Shown here piece after piece: positions 7,970-17,157 of a stretch of 64,000 bases of DNA. The DNA comes from Lachnospiraceae bacterium UBA935 (GTDB lineage Bacteria > Bacillota > Clostridia > Lachnospirales > Lachnospiraceae), in assembly GCA_002293525.1 (NCBI GenBank), contig DBDJ01000068.1, forward strand, positions 1 through 64,000. The letters are read 5' to 3'. The notes under the pieces are model-generated. The model did not search any database. It had not been told where the DNA came from and worked only from the letters and a program-made list of their open reading frames with translations. Position numbers and translations under genes: made by a program. Numbering within the stretch: the stretch's first letter is position 1; every line of letters begins with the position of its first letter.

Positions 7970-9067
7970 ATGACAAAAATACTTTTTCACCTGAACTGTC
8001 TGGTTCAGGGCGGAGCGGAACGGGTGGTATCCAACCTGGCCAATCACTTTGCCGGTGAAGATTATGAAATAATCATTGCAACCGAATGGCAGGGCGAGAA
8101 TGAATTTAAGCTAGAGAAAGAAGTCCGCCGCCTTCATGTAGGACTTATTCAGGGAGATGAAAAGAAAGCCCGTGTCAGTCAGGCACTGCTGCGGGTTAAA
8201 TATTTACGGAGGGCGATCCGGGCAGAAAACCCGGATGTTGTCATCGCCTTTGGCCACAAGGCCAATTATCGGGCACTTACGGCGACAGTAGGGATGAAGA
8301 CGCCAGTCATCATATCGGTGCGAACTGATCCCGTAGGGCATTACGACGGTCTTGCCGACAAATTCCTGATCCCTCTGTTATATCCCCGAGTGGCCGGCTG
8401 CGTATTCCAGACGGAAGGGCAGCGGGATTTTTTCCCACGGTTTGTCCGTAAAAAATCGCGGATTATCTTAAATCCCTTGAATCCCAAGTATATCGGGGTG
8501 CCAAGACCGGAACGGCGCGTAAAGGAAATCGTTCAGTCGGGCCGACTGGTAGACTTTAAGAACCAGCCCTTGTTAATCAGTGCCTTTATCAAGGTACACC
8601 GGCGCTATCCCGAGTACACACTGAAAATATATGGCGGGGATTCTCGTGACGGAACAAAAGAGATTCTGGAAAATCTGATTGCGGCTAATAATGCCGGTGA
8701 ATATGTAAAGCTGATGGGGGCCAGCGATACCTTGGAACGGGATTTGGTAAATGCGAGCCTTTTTGCTTTCACTTCCGACTGGGAAGGGCTTCCCAATGCG
8801 CTGATGGAAGCCATGGCCCTGGGTCTTCCGATTGTTGCTACGGATTGTCCCTGCGGCGGGCCCCGCACGATCATGACTGACGGGGTGGACGGCCTGCTGA
8901 TACCGATTAAGGATGAAAAAGCTTTGGTGGAAGCCATGTGCCGGTTAATTGAAGATCCAGACCTGGCGGAACGGCTGGGGGAAGAAGCCCGCAGCATCAG
9001 CGAAAAGGCCAGCGGCCAGATCGTCATCAGCCAGTGGCGGGAATATATCCATGAACAGATAGGATGA
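7970..9067 (+). CDS. GT4-family glycosyltransferase
   Basis: 365 aa. It opens LFHLNCLVQGGAERVVSNLANHF, the GT4 glycine loop. The donor half has IVQSGRLVDFKNQPLLISAF and SDWEGLPNALMEAMALGLP with the E-x7-E pair, then ATDCPCGGPRTIM. The last motif is shared almost exactly with the GT4 at 11985, so the two are probably related by duplication. First gene after the promoter at 7921. GalNAc- or similar HexNAc-transferases of this subfamily are common in capsule loci, but specificity is not shown here. Confidence 0.85.
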   Translation: MTKILFHLNCLVQGGAERVVSNLANHFAGEDYEIIIATEWQGENEFKLEKEVRRLHVGLIQGDEKKARVSQALLRVKYLRRAIRAENPDVVIAFGHKANYRALTATVGMKTPVIISVRTDPVGHYDGLADKFLIPLLYPRVAGCVFQTEGQRDFFPRFVRKKSRIILNPLNPKYIGVPRPERRVKEIVQSGRLVDFKNQPLLISAFIKVHRRYPEYTLKIYGGDSRDGTKEILENLIAANNAGEYVKLMGASDTLERDLVNASLFAFTSDWEGLPNALMEAMALGLPIVATDCPCGGPRTIMTDGVDGLLIPIKDEKALVEAMCRLIEDPDLAERLGEEARSISEKASGQIVISQWREYIHEQIG

Positions 9068-9077
9068 AGGTAAGCAT

Positions 9078-9833
9078 ATGTTTTCATTTAATGACTACAA
9101 AGATATTATCAGGATAATCCGGGCGACCGGCCTTGCCGCCGATTATCGCAAGGCCCTTACGCAAAGCAAGTTCATTATTACCCGTCACGACGTGGAATAT
9201 AGCGTGGACCGGGCCCATGACCTGGCCAAGGTGGAAGAAAGCCTGGACTTTACCGCCAATTATTTCTTTCAGTGGACCAATAATTCTTATAACATTCTTT
9301 CCCGCAAGAATTCGGCGATGATCCGTGACATGCATGAGCGCGGTCATAATATTGGGCTTCATTTTGCCTTAAACGGCCTGACGGATATTAAAATGATTAA
9401 ACAGCAGATTGGGAAGGAAATGAACATCCTTAATGAAATGCTGGGGTTTGAGATCACCCAGTTTTCCATCCACCGTCCTTCTCGGGATGTACTGCGGGCC
9501 AATATCAAGCTGCCGGGCATACTGAATGCTTATCAGGATGATTTTTTCACCTTTGCCGAAAACCACCCCAGAGATGAGGAGCTTGCGGTCAAATACCTGT
9601 CCGATGCCAACCATATCTGGCGCTATGGCTATCCGGATGAAAAAACCCTGCACAGCTACGATAAACTGCAGATCCTGACCCATCCTTTTGCCTGGACCAA
9701 GCAAGGTTTTGATAATTTTGATAATTATAAGTCGCTTGTCCGGGAAAAATATCAGGAAATGATCGAAAGCATCGACCATGAATGCAAGGACTTCGGTGAA
9801 TATAAGGATTATTTTATCACGCGGAGCGTCTAA
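9078..9833 (+). CDS. Polysaccharide deacetylase-like (NodB-fold) protein
   Basis: 251 aa. Motif order suggests a NodB-like (CE4-type) TIM barrel: RHDVEYSVDRA near residue 35 supplies the Asp-rich first motif, GHNIGLHF near 92 supplies a His, FSIHRPS near 132 corresponds to motif 3, and ILTHPFAW near 196 is the late His motif. The family removes N-acetyl groups from sugars using a metal ion. No signal peptide is visible, so it would act in the cytoplasm on nucleotide- or lipid-linked sugar. Starts 10 bases after the GT4, with AGG upstream. Its TAA stop lies inside a CTAAGG palindrome. Confidence 0.65.
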   Translation: MFSFNDYKDIIRIIRATGLAADYRKALTQSKFIITRHDVEYSVDRAHDLAKVEESLDFTANYFFQWTNNSYNILSRKNSAMIRDMHERGHNIGLHFALNGLTDIKMIKQQIGKEMNILNEMLGFEITQFSIHRPSRDVLRANIKLPGILNAYQDDFFTFAENHPRDEELAVKYLSDANHIWRYGYPDEKTLHSYDKLQILTHPFAWTKQGFDNFDNYKSLVREKYQEMIESIDHECKDFGEYKDYFITRSV

Positions 9834-9863
9834 GGAATCCTGATTTAATCAGTGTTTCCTTAG
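9830..9863. repeat. CTAAGG palindrome, copy 2 (carries the stop of the NodB-like gene)
   Basis: CTAAGGAAtCCTGAT and ATCAGTGTTTCCTTAG flank a TTA-type loop, giving a long near-perfect stem. The TAA of the upstream gene (9831-9833) is part of the left arm. There is no U-run, so it may be a weak terminator, an mRNA-stabilising hairpin or a repeat that inserted at the gene's 3' end. Confidence 0.65.
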
Positions 9864-9912
9864 ATACGAATTAGTAATGATATTGTAAGTCAGTGCCAGC
9901 AGGAGACAATAA

Positions 9913-11829
9913 ATGTGCGGAATATGCGGTTTCATAACCGATCGGAACATCGGTTTGGCGCAGTTGAAAATAATGAATGATGCGATGCTTCACCGTGGTC
10001 CTGATGACAGCGGTGAGGAGATCTATCCGCTGCGGGGAGGGAAAACGATCGGCCTGGCACAGCGGCGGCTTTCGATTCTGGATCTTTCCGCGCTTGGCCA
10101 TCAGCCGATGCATTCGGCAGACCGGTGCATCAGTGTCGTTTTTAACGGTGAAATCTATAATTATTCCGAGCTAAAGAAGGAACTGGCAGATTATCCTTTT
10201 CAGTCAGACGGTGATACCGAAGTGCTGATCGCGGCTTATCTGAAATGGGGGATCGACTTTCTTCACAAGCTGAACGGCATGTTTGCCATTGCCCTATGGG
10301 ACCGGGAGGCGGAAATGTTTTACCTGATCCGCGACCGGATCGGTAAAAAACCGCTTTATTATCAGGAGGAAGAAGGGAATCTTTATTTTGCTTCCGAACT
10401 AAAGCCGCTGATGCAGCGTCCCGGATTCCGGAAGAATATCAGAAAAGATGTCATTTCCCGTTATCTGTATCAGCAGTATATCTGTCATCCGGACAGTGTG
10501 TTTGAGGGGGTTTATAAGCTGCCGCCAGGCAGTGTCCTGACCTGCAGCTGCCGACCGGAGCAGGGTTTGTCTATTAAGATCCGCAAGTTTTGGGATGTCA
10601 GAGCCATCTATGCCGAACAGCAAGAATATCCGGTAAAAGAGTATCAGCAGGCTAAAATGGAACTAAAGAGCCTGTTGCAAAAAGCCGTTTCCCTGCGCAT
10701 GATTGCCGATGTGCCTGTGGGCTTATTTTTGAGCGGCGGGTATGATTCGTCGCTGATGGCGGCGATAGCCGCCGAAAACGCGGCCGGGCCGGTTAAGACC
10801 TTTTCCATCGGCTTCCATGAAAAAAGCCATAATGAGGCCGAATATGCCAAGAAAGTGGCCGATTACCTTGGCTGTGACCACACGGAAAACTATATATCAG
10901 AGGAAGAAATGTTTGATCTGGTGGAAAGTATTCCCCAGTATTATGATGAACCATTTGCGGATTCCTCACAGATTCCCACGATGCTGGTGTCCCGGCTGGC
11001 AAGGAAAGCGGTGACCGTGGCCTTGTCGGGGGATGGCGGAGATGAATTTTTCTGCGGCTACAATATTTATGAAAAGGTAAGGCAGGCACAGTTGTTGGAT
11101 GTTCCCGGAGTTATCCTCCATACGCTTTACAGCCTGCCCGGAATACGGCGTCTTCATCTGCGGGACAAGCTGCCCTTCCGGGTGCGGGCGATCACGGAAA
11201 ACCGTAACCGGGAGACCAAGGTTCAGTTTGGTGCCGGCAGTTACACGGAGATGGCGGTTAACATGGTCAGCCGTGAAGATTTTTCCGGCGGCCAGGATCT
11301 TGCCTGTAATTATCCCGTGGAGAGCGAATATTCGGTAAACAACTGGCAGATCCGCAGGATGCTGTTGGATATGGATACCTATTTGCCGGCTGATATTTTG
11401 TGTAAGGTGGACAGGGCTTCGATGAAGTATTCCCTTGAGGCCAGATGCCCGATTCTGGACAAGGATGTGATGGAGTATTCTTTCCGGCTTCCCCACCGCT
11501 TTAAATTTGACGGCAACGAAAAGAAAAAAATCTTAAAGGATATTGCTTATGACTATCTGCCCAGAGAGCTTTTGGACCGCCCTAAGACCGGTTTTAGCGT
11601 GCCCTTGGATAATTGGCTGAGAGGTCCGCTTAAGGAGCAGCTGCTGGATATGTGCAGCAGGGATTATCTTAAGGATCAAGGCTTATTCCATGCTGACTAT
11701 ACGGCGGGTATGATTGAAGCCTATCTTCGTTCGGGAGACGGCGGTCCGGCTACCGGAGCTAATTTTTCAAGGCTTACCTGGGCTTTTTTTATGTTTCAGA
11801 AATGGTATCAGTCCTATGGCATCCGGTAA
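9913..11829 (+). CDS. Asparagine synthase-like glutamine amidotransferase
   Basis: 638 aa, full AsnB architecture. The class II glutaminase domain starts at Cys2 (MCGICGF), with the LHRGPDD-type motif HRGPDDSGEE near residue 28. The synthetase domain has the PP-loop LSGGYDSS near residue 273 and ALSGDGGDEFFCGYN near 370. In polysaccharide loci such enzymes (WbpS-like) amidate uronic acids using glutamine and ATP, more probable here than free asparagine synthesis since a second copy lies at 14285. CAGGAG lies upstream. Confidence 0.85.
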   Translation: MCGICGFITDRNIGLAQLKIMNDAMLHRGPDDSGEEIYPLRGGKTIGLAQRRLSILDLSALGHQPMHSADRCISVVFNGEIYNYSELKKELADYPFQSDGDTEVLIAAYLKWGIDFLHKLNGMFAIALWDREAEMFYLIRDRIGKKPLYYQEEEGNLYFASELKPLMQRPGFRKNIRKDVISRYLYQQYICHPDSVFEGVYKLPPGSVLTCSCRPEQGLSIKIRKFWDVRAIYAEQQEYPVKEYQQAKMELKSLLQKAVSLRMIADVPVGLFLSGGYDSSLMAAIAAENAAGPVKTFSIGFHEKSHNEAEYAKKVADYLGCDHTENYISEEEMFDLVESIPQYYDEPFADSSQIPTMLVSRLARKAVTVALSGDGGDEFFCGYNIYEKVRQAQLLDVPGVILHTLYSLPGIRRLHLRDKLPFRVRAITENRNRETKVQFGAGSYTEMAVNMVSREDFSGGQDLACNYPVESEYSVNNWQIRRMLLDMDTYLPADILCKVDRASMKYSLEARCPILDKDVMEYSFRLPHRFKFDGNEKKKILKDIAYDYLPRELLDRPKTGFSVPLDNWLRGPLKEQLLDMCSRDYLKDQGLFHADYTAGMIEAYLRSGDGGPATGANFSRLTWAFFMFQKWYQSYGIR

Positions 11830-11837
11830 GGATGGAA

Positions 11838-11974
11838 TATAAGGTTAATAATATTACATTAAATAATATAACGTTTAATAATGTTACGGTAAGTAATGTT
11901 CCGTTAAGTAATGTTCCGTTAAGTAATGTTACGTTAAATAATCTAACAGTAAATAATGTAACGGTAAATATAGA
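11838..11974 (+). repeat. 15-bp tandem repeat array upstream of a GT4 start
   Basis: About nine imperfect copies of a unit like TTAATAATGTTACGG, running from just after the amidotransferase stop to just before the GAGGAG of the next gene. The unit length is a multiple of three and the array is open in the GT4 frame, where it would read as (NNVTV)n-like pentapeptides. Confidence 0.85.
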
Positions 11975-11984
11975 GGAGACTCCC

Positions 11985-13088
11985 ATGCGTGTAGCCATGT
12001 TAAGCGGGTCGCTGACCAAAGGCGGAACGGAACGGGTAATCGTAAATCTTGCAGATTTTTTGACTAAGAACGGCCATCAGGTGGTTCTGGTTACGCAATA
12101 TCAAAAAGAAAATGAATATCCGCTGAACCGGAGCGTTAAAAGGATAATTTCTGACATTACACCGGAGGAGACCAGCAAAAACCGCATGGTTAATTTCCTT
12201 CGCCGTTTTCATAAGCTTAGAAGAATCTGGAAGAGCGAAAAACCCGATGTGATTTTGTCTTTTATCGGTAAGAATAATTTGATGGCGCTGTTGACATCCG
12301 CTTTTCTTCCGGTTTCAAGGGCTGTTGCCGTCCGAGGAGCTCCCGATGCGGAATATTACAGCCGCTTCATGCGCTTCGCGGTCAGATGGCTGTTCCGTTA
12401 TGCGGACGGCGTGGTGCTGCAGACGCAGGCAAGCCGTTTGTTTTTCCCGGTTGCTGTCAGAAAAAAGGCGAAGATATTACCGAATCCGGTAAATCCGGTT
12501 TTTTTCCGCCCCCGATATGAGGGGGAACGTGAGCGGTCGATTGTCGCCGTGGGAAGAGTGGATGAAAATAAAAACCATCGCATGCTGATGCAAGCATTTG
12601 CCGGCATTGCCGATGAATTTCCGCAATATAAGGTGTATATTTACGGAGAGGGCAGCCTGAGGACAACCCTGCTTCGGGAAGCAAAGGAAATCGGTCTGGA
12701 AGAGCGGATCCTGTTGCCGGGCAGTTCGGATCATATACCGGAGCTGATCTACAAGGCCAGCTTATTTGTTCTGACCTCCGATACGGAGGGCGTTCCCAAT
12801 ACCTTGATTGAGGCCATGCTTTCAGGGTTAGCCGTGATAGCGACCGATTGTCCCTGCGGCGGTCCCGCTGATCTGATCAGGGACGGGGTAAACGGCCTGC
12901 TGACTCCGGTGCGGGAGACAGAAAAACTACGAGAAAACATGCGAGAGCTGCTAAGCAATTCCCGGAAAGCTGAGGCTATCGGGATTGAAGCTGCCCGGCT
13001 ACAGACAGATTTTGCTCCGGAGCAAATCGGGAAACAATGGGAAGACTATTTATTAGGTCTGAAACGCCATAACCGTAATAAAAAATAA
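11985..13088 (+). CDS. GT4-family glycosyltransferase
   Basis: 367 aa. GT4 motifs: MLSGSLTKGGTERVIVNLADF at the start, VAVGRVDENKNHRMLMQAF opening the donor domain, SDTEGVPNTLIEAMLSG with E-x7-E, and ATDCPCGGP as in the GT4 at 7970. ATG 11985 is chosen because GAGGAG lies 7 bases upstream. The longer in-frame reading back to 11802 passes through the 15-bp repeat array and lacks a ribosome binding site. Confidence 0.85.
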   Translation: MRVAMLSGSLTKGGTERVIVNLADFLTKNGHQVVLVTQYQKENEYPLNRSVKRIISDITPEETSKNRMVNFLRRFHKLRRIWKSEKPDVILSFIGKNNLMALLTSAFLPVSRAVAVRGAPDAEYYSRFMRFAVRWLFRYADGVVLQTQASRLFFPVAVRKKAKILPNPVNPVFFRPRYEGERERSIVAVGRVDENKNHRMLMQAFAGIADEFPQYKVYIYGEGSLRTTLLREAKEIGLEERILLPGSSDHIPELIYKASLFVLTSDTEGVPNTLIEAMLSGLAVIATDCPCGGPADLIRDGVNGLLTPVRETEKLRENMRELLSNSRKAEAIGIEAARLQTDFAPEQIGKQWEDYLLGLKRHNRNKK

Positions 13089-13200
13089 TCGAAGTAAAAT
13101 AATCGAAATAGAAGATAATAGCAATAAAGGTAATAGCAATAAAGGTAATAGCAATAAAAGTAAAGCAATAAAGATAATCATAATAAAGATAAAGTGTAAT
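13084..13200 (+). repeat. Tandem repeat array (15-bp core unit) before the SGNH gene
   Basis: The gap between two genes is filled by imperfect repeats of units such as GCAATAAAGGTAATA (three clean copies near 13120-13165), flanked by AATCGAAATA/AGATAATCATAATAA variants. The array ends just before the AAGGAGGG of the next gene. Confidence 0.8.
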
Positions 13201-13217
13201 AAGCAAGGAGGGTTAGC

Positions 13218-14282
13218 ATGAGGCTAAAAGAAAGCATACAAGCGGTTATTTTTCTGTTTCTCTTTTCTTCTGTCTTAATATCGCTGACCTATATCCTTCG
13301 GGTCAACGGGGAAGTGAAAGATATTTTCACGGGCTTCTATGCGGAAGAGGATCATTCGCTTGATGTCATTATGATCGGCTCCAGCCCGGTTTATCCGTTT
13401 TATGCGGCTCCGCAGCTGTGGGGGGAATATGGGATTACCAGCTATCCTCTTTCCAGCCATGTCCAGCGTCCCAGTGCGGCGCTTCCGCTTCTGAAAGAAG
13501 CTTATAAAACCCAGTCCCCGGAAGTGGTGGTATTCGAGATGCGGATGTTTACGATGGAAGACGGGGACATGGCAACGAATATGGCCTATGCCAGAGGGGT
13601 TACCGATAACCTGAAGTATTCATGGAACCGTGTTGATGCGATCAACCGGCTGGTAGCGGATCAGAGCGAACGTTATACTTACTATTTTGATATATTCAAG
13701 TATCATTCTAATTGGAAGACCATAGTCTTGGTGGATCAGCTTGCCTGTTATCGATATGAAAAGAAAAGTCCTTTGAAAGGCTTTGCGATGGAAGCCGGCG
13801 TTGATCCTCTGGAGAAAGAAAGAATACCGCAATGCAGCCATATAACGGAGACGATGCCGATACCGGCAGAGCAGGAGGAACGGCTGACCGAGTTGCTGGA
13901 TTATCTGCGGGAGCGGGGACAGAAAGCTTTATTTATCGTATCGCCATACCGAATTGAAGAAGAAGAGCAGATGATGTATAATTACATGTCGGGCGTTATT
14001 GAAACGGCGGGGTTCCGGTTTATCAACCTTAATAATTATTATGAAGAAATCGGGATTGATTTTACGACGGATTATTATGACGGCGGCGGGCATGTAAATG
14101 CACTGGGAGCAACGAAATGCACGGCTTTTCTGGGTGATGTCTTATGTGGGAATTTTGCTTTGGAGAATAAGCGGCAAGGTCAGGAAAGCACGTTCAAGTC
14201 ATATCCGTCATGGGAAGAGGCTTATCAGCGGTATCAAAAGGAAGTTGCCGAAGCACTGGTGAAGATTGAGAGTATGGAGTGA
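13218..14282 (+). CDS. Membrane-anchored SGNH/GDSL-hydrolase-like protein
   Basis: 354 aa. One N-terminal membrane helix (about residues 8-27, with Lys/Arg before it) leaves the rest outside. MIGSSPVYPF near residue 51 corresponds to the nucleophile block (GxSx) and DGGGHVNALGATK near 290 to the late Asp-x-x-His block of SGNH hydrolases, as in DltD/AlgX-like proteins. A role adding or removing O-acyl groups on the exported glycan is inferred. GGAGGG lies 6 bases upstream. It is flanked by the two amidotransferase genes and overlaps no neighbour, but its stop is 2 bases from the next start. Confidence 0.65.
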   Translation: MRLKESIQAVIFLFLFSSVLISLTYILRVNGEVKDIFTGFYAEEDHSLDVIMIGSSPVYPFYAAPQLWGEYGITSYPLSSHVQRPSAALPLLKEAYKTQSPEVVVFEMRMFTMEDGDMATNMAYARGVTDNLKYSWNRVDAINRLVADQSERYTYYFDIFKYHSNWKTIVLVDQLACYRYEKKSPLKGFAMEAGVDPLEKERIPQCSHITETMPIPAEQEERLTELLDYLRERGQKALFIVSPYRIEEEEQMMYNYMSGVIETAGFRFINLNNYYEEIGIDFTTDYYDGGGHVNALGATKCTAFLGDVLCGNFALENKRQGQESTFKSYPSWEEAYQRYQKEVAEALVKIESME

Positions 14283-14284
14283 TT

Positions 14285-16156
14285 ATGTGCGGGATAGCTG
14301 GGTTTTGTAATTTTGAAGGGGATCTGCAGAAGAATATCGAGCGGATGAAGGAGCGGATGTTTCATCGCGGCCCGGATGCGGGAGGCATATGGATATCGGC
14401 AGACCGGGATGTGGTGTTTGGGCACAGACGGCTTGCTGTCATCGATCTCAGTGAGGGCGGAGCCCAGCCGATGGAGTCACACAGCGGACGGTCGGTGATG
14501 GTGTTTAACGGGGAGATTTACAATTACAAAAGGATAGCGGAGCGGTTGCTGAAAGAAAAGAAGGTGCGTCAGTTCCGGGGGACTTCCGATACGGAAGTAT
14601 TACTGGAGGCCATAGAGGCATATGGGATGAAGGAAGCACTTATCCTGTGTAAAGGGATGTTTGCCTTGGCCGTGTATGATAAAAAGGAGCGCACGTTGTC
14701 TTTAGGAAGGGACAGGATTGGAGAGAAGCCGCTTTATTATGGGTTTGTTGGGAACACCTTTGTGTTTGCTTCGGATATCGGCTCCATAGAGGCCTTGGAA
14801 GGTTTCCAGAACCCTATTGATACCGGGGTCCTGGATATGTATTTTTTGCATGGCTATATTCCGGCGCCTTATTCTGTTTACCGGGGCATATCTAAGCTGG
14901 AGGCAGGAAAGATTCTGGCGGTTCGGCATCCCTACCGGGAGGTCGCAGCTTATCCTTACTGGTCGATGAAACAGGCGGCAAAGCGCGGGCAGGAGTCGCT
15001 TTTTGGAGGAAGCCGGGAAGAAGCCGCCGATGAACTGGAACGCTTGCTAAAAGCTTCGATCAAGGAACAGATGGCAGCAGATGTGCCGGTAGGTGCTTTT
15101 CTTTCGGCAGGAATCGACAGCAGTACCATCGTGGCTTTGATGCAGTCGCTTGACAGTGGAAGGGTCAGAAGCTTTACGATCGGAATGGATGTGAGCGGGT
15201 ATGATGAAGCGGTTTATGCCAAAGAGATAGCCGCCCATCTGGGCACAGAGCATACAGAGCTTTATATAACGGAACAAGATGTTGAAGCAGTAATCCCGGA
15301 GCTGGGACGGATATACGGAGAGCCTTTCGCCGATTCCTCTCAGATACCCACTTATCTGGTCAGTAAAATGACCAGGGAACATGTCACGGTTTCGTTAAGC
15401 GGGGACGGCGGGGACGAACTGTTCTGCGGTTATAATTCTTATGCTTCGGTAGAACGTATCTGGAATAAAATGAAAAACGTACCCTATTTCATTCGCAAAC
15501 CGGTCAGCCAGCTGGTCCTTCACAGCCCTTTGGCACGAAAGCCGGTTATCCGTATCAAGGGCGGGCTGCTGGGGGCCAAAGGACCTGCGGAAGTTTATAT
15601 CGATTCTTACAAGTCGGACGGGATCGTCAGGAAAATCAGCCTGAATCATGAGAAGCGCCCCTATCTGTTTGACGGGATGGACACCCGTTTTTTTGTCGAA
15701 TCCAATCATAACATGATGCTTCTTGATATGCTGATGTATCATCCCGACGATATTCTGGTAAAAGTGGACAGGGCCGCCATGGCGGTTTCTTTGGAAACAA
15801 GGGTTCCCATGTTGGATAAAGATGTGGTAGAATTTGCATGGAGCCTGCCGATCGAGTATAAACGGGCGGACGGTATCGGGAAAAGGGTACTGCGGGACGT
15901 GCTGTACCGCTATGTGCCCAAAGAAATGATGGAACGTCCTAAGAAGGGATTCAGCATTCCGATTGACAAGTGGCTTAAGCAGCCGCGGCTGCGGGAGTGG
16001 GCGGAAATGCTGATTAACAGGGATGTCTTGAAGCGGCAGGGGATATTGGATGCGGATGTCGTCTGGAAGATATGGAACGATTTTATTGAAAAGGGCGAAT
16101 GGCGGATCCAGATCTGGTATATTCTCATGTTCCAACAATGGCAAAGCGAAAAGTAA
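14285..16156 (+). CDS. Second asparagine synthase-like amidotransferase
   Basis: 623 aa. The glutaminase domain must begin with Cys2, so ATG 14285 (MCGIAGF) is the start rather than an upstream GTG; GGAG lies just before it. HRGPDAGG near 30 and the synthetase PP-loop LSAGIDSST near 273 are present. The second Gly of the usual SGGxDS is Ala, a variant common in polysaccharide-locus AsnB proteins. SLSGDGGDELFCGYN follows near 375. It resembles the 9913 gene closely in architecture but is clearly divergent, so each probably amidates a different uronic acid or acceptor. Confidence 0.83.
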   Translation: MCGIAGFCNFEGDLQKNIERMKERMFHRGPDAGGIWISADRDVVFGHRRLAVIDLSEGGAQPMESHSGRSVMVFNGEIYNYKRIAERLLKEKKVRQFRGTSDTEVLLEAIEAYGMKEALILCKGMFALAVYDKKERTLSLGRDRIGEKPLYYGFVGNTFVFASDIGSIEALEGFQNPIDTGVLDMYFLHGYIPAPYSVYRGISKLEAGKILAVRHPYREVAAYPYWSMKQAAKRGQESLFGGSREEAADELERLLKASIKEQMAADVPVGAFLSAGIDSSTIVALMQSLDSGRVRSFTIGMDVSGYDEAVYAKEIAAHLGTEHTELYITEQDVEAVIPELGRIYGEPFADSSQIPTYLVSKMTREHVTVSLSGDGGDELFCGYNSYASVERIWNKMKNVPYFIRKPVSQLVLHSPLARKPVIRIKGGLLGAKGPAEVYIDSYKSDGIVRKISLNHEKRPYLFDGMDTRFFVESNHNMMLLDMLMYHPDDILVKVDRAAMAVSLETRVPMLDKDVVEFAWSLPIEYKRADGIGKRVLRDVLYRYVPKEMMERPKKGFSIPIDKWLKQPRLREWAEMLINRDVLKRQGILDADVVWKIWNDFIEKGEWRIQIWYILMFQQWQSEK

Positions 16157-16177
16157 TTAGCGAGGATGGGAGTAGGT

Positions 16178-17101
16178 ATGGTTATAATTAGAATGTCGGG
16201 CGGGCTGGGGAATCAGATGTTTCAATATGCGTTGTATTTGAAACTGTGCTCGCAAGGGAAGACGGTGAAGTTTGATGACATCAAGGAATATCGGCATGAT
16301 AATGCGAGACCGATTATGCTGTCGGTGTTTGGGATTGATTATCCGCGGGCGTCTTGGGATGAGATTACGGCGATGACGGATGGCTCTCTGAAAATGTCTC
16401 ATCGGATCCGCAGAAAGTTATTTGGCCGCCGAAGCTTGGAGATAAAGGAAATAGATAACAATTTCGACAGTAAACTGCTGGAGCATGATCCTGCTTATCT
16501 GTCTGGATGGTTTCAGAGTGAGAAATATTTTAAGGATATTGAGGATGAGGTTCGGAGGGTATTTACGTTTCCGGAGCGGAGCGTTATGCATCTTCCGGCG
16601 GATCTGGATCAGCATATCGGAACGTATCAGTATATGATTGACAATAGCGAAGCGATCAGCGTGCATATCCGCAGGGGTGATTATCTGCTGGCGGACGAGC
16701 GGTATGGGGGTATCTGCACGGACCGGTATTATGAGACGGCGATTGCTTATATGAAGACCAGATATCCGAATGCTTATTTTTATGTGTTCAGCAATGATGT
16801 GAAATGGGCGAAAAATTGGCTGGAGGCACGGTATCGACAGCCTGGGGAGGCGGAATTGCCGGAGCAGTTTACTATTATTGAGGAGACTACTGAACATACC
16901 GGGTTTTTGGATATGATGCTGATGAGCCGGTGCCATCATCATATAATAGCGAACAGCAGTTTCAGCTGGTGGGCGTCGTGGATTAATCATCGGAAGGATA
17001 AGTGTATTATCGCGCCGGCGAAGTGGTTCAATAACCACGAGTGTAATGATATTTTTACACCGGGGATGATCAAGGTGGCGGCGGACGGCAGGTTAGTGTA
17101 G
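16178..17101 (+). CDS. GT11-family alpha-1,2-fucosyltransferase-like protein
   Basis: 307 aa, normal length for GT11. Seen are the N-terminal GGLGNQMFQYA, the GDP-sugar binding SVHIRRGDYLL near residue 160 (HxRxGD), and ANSSFSWWASW near 265. The family uses GDP-fucose and makes alpha-1,2 linkages. ATG 16178 is chosen because GGGAG lies 6 bases before it; an in-frame ATG at 16166 has poor spacing. No GDP-fucose synthesis genes are in the window. A related GT11 is at 36250 and a distant one at 20119. Confidence 0.85.
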   Translation: MVIIRMSGGLGNQMFQYALYLKLCSQGKTVKFDDIKEYRHDNARPIMLSVFGIDYPRASWDEITAMTDGSLKMSHRIRRKLFGRRSLEIKEIDNNFDSKLLEHDPAYLSGWFQSEKYFKDIEDEVRRVFTFPERSVMHLPADLDQHIGTYQYMIDNSEAISVHIRRGDYLLADERYGGICTDRYYETAIAYMKTRYPNAYFYVFSNDVKWAKNWLEARYRQPGEAELPEQFTIIEETTEHTGFLDMMLMSRCHHHIIANSSFSWWASWINHRKDKCIIAPAKWFNNHECNDIFTPGMIKVAADGRLV

Positions 17102-17157
17102 GCGGACGAGAGGAAGTTTAGTAGTTTAGTTATTAGGTTTGACAGGCAGGAGGCGTG

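Noticed and set aside
11802..11984. Longer GT4 reading with a pentapeptide-repeat tail
   Set aside because: The repeat is intergenic in character and the only good ribosome binding site (GAGGAG) serves ATG 11985; kept as a finding, not as the gene start.
15395..16144. Long leftward open frame (249 codons) antisense to the second amidotransferase
   Set aside because: Shadow of codon usage in a real gene; His/Pro/Arg-rich translation without any domain or ribosome binding site.
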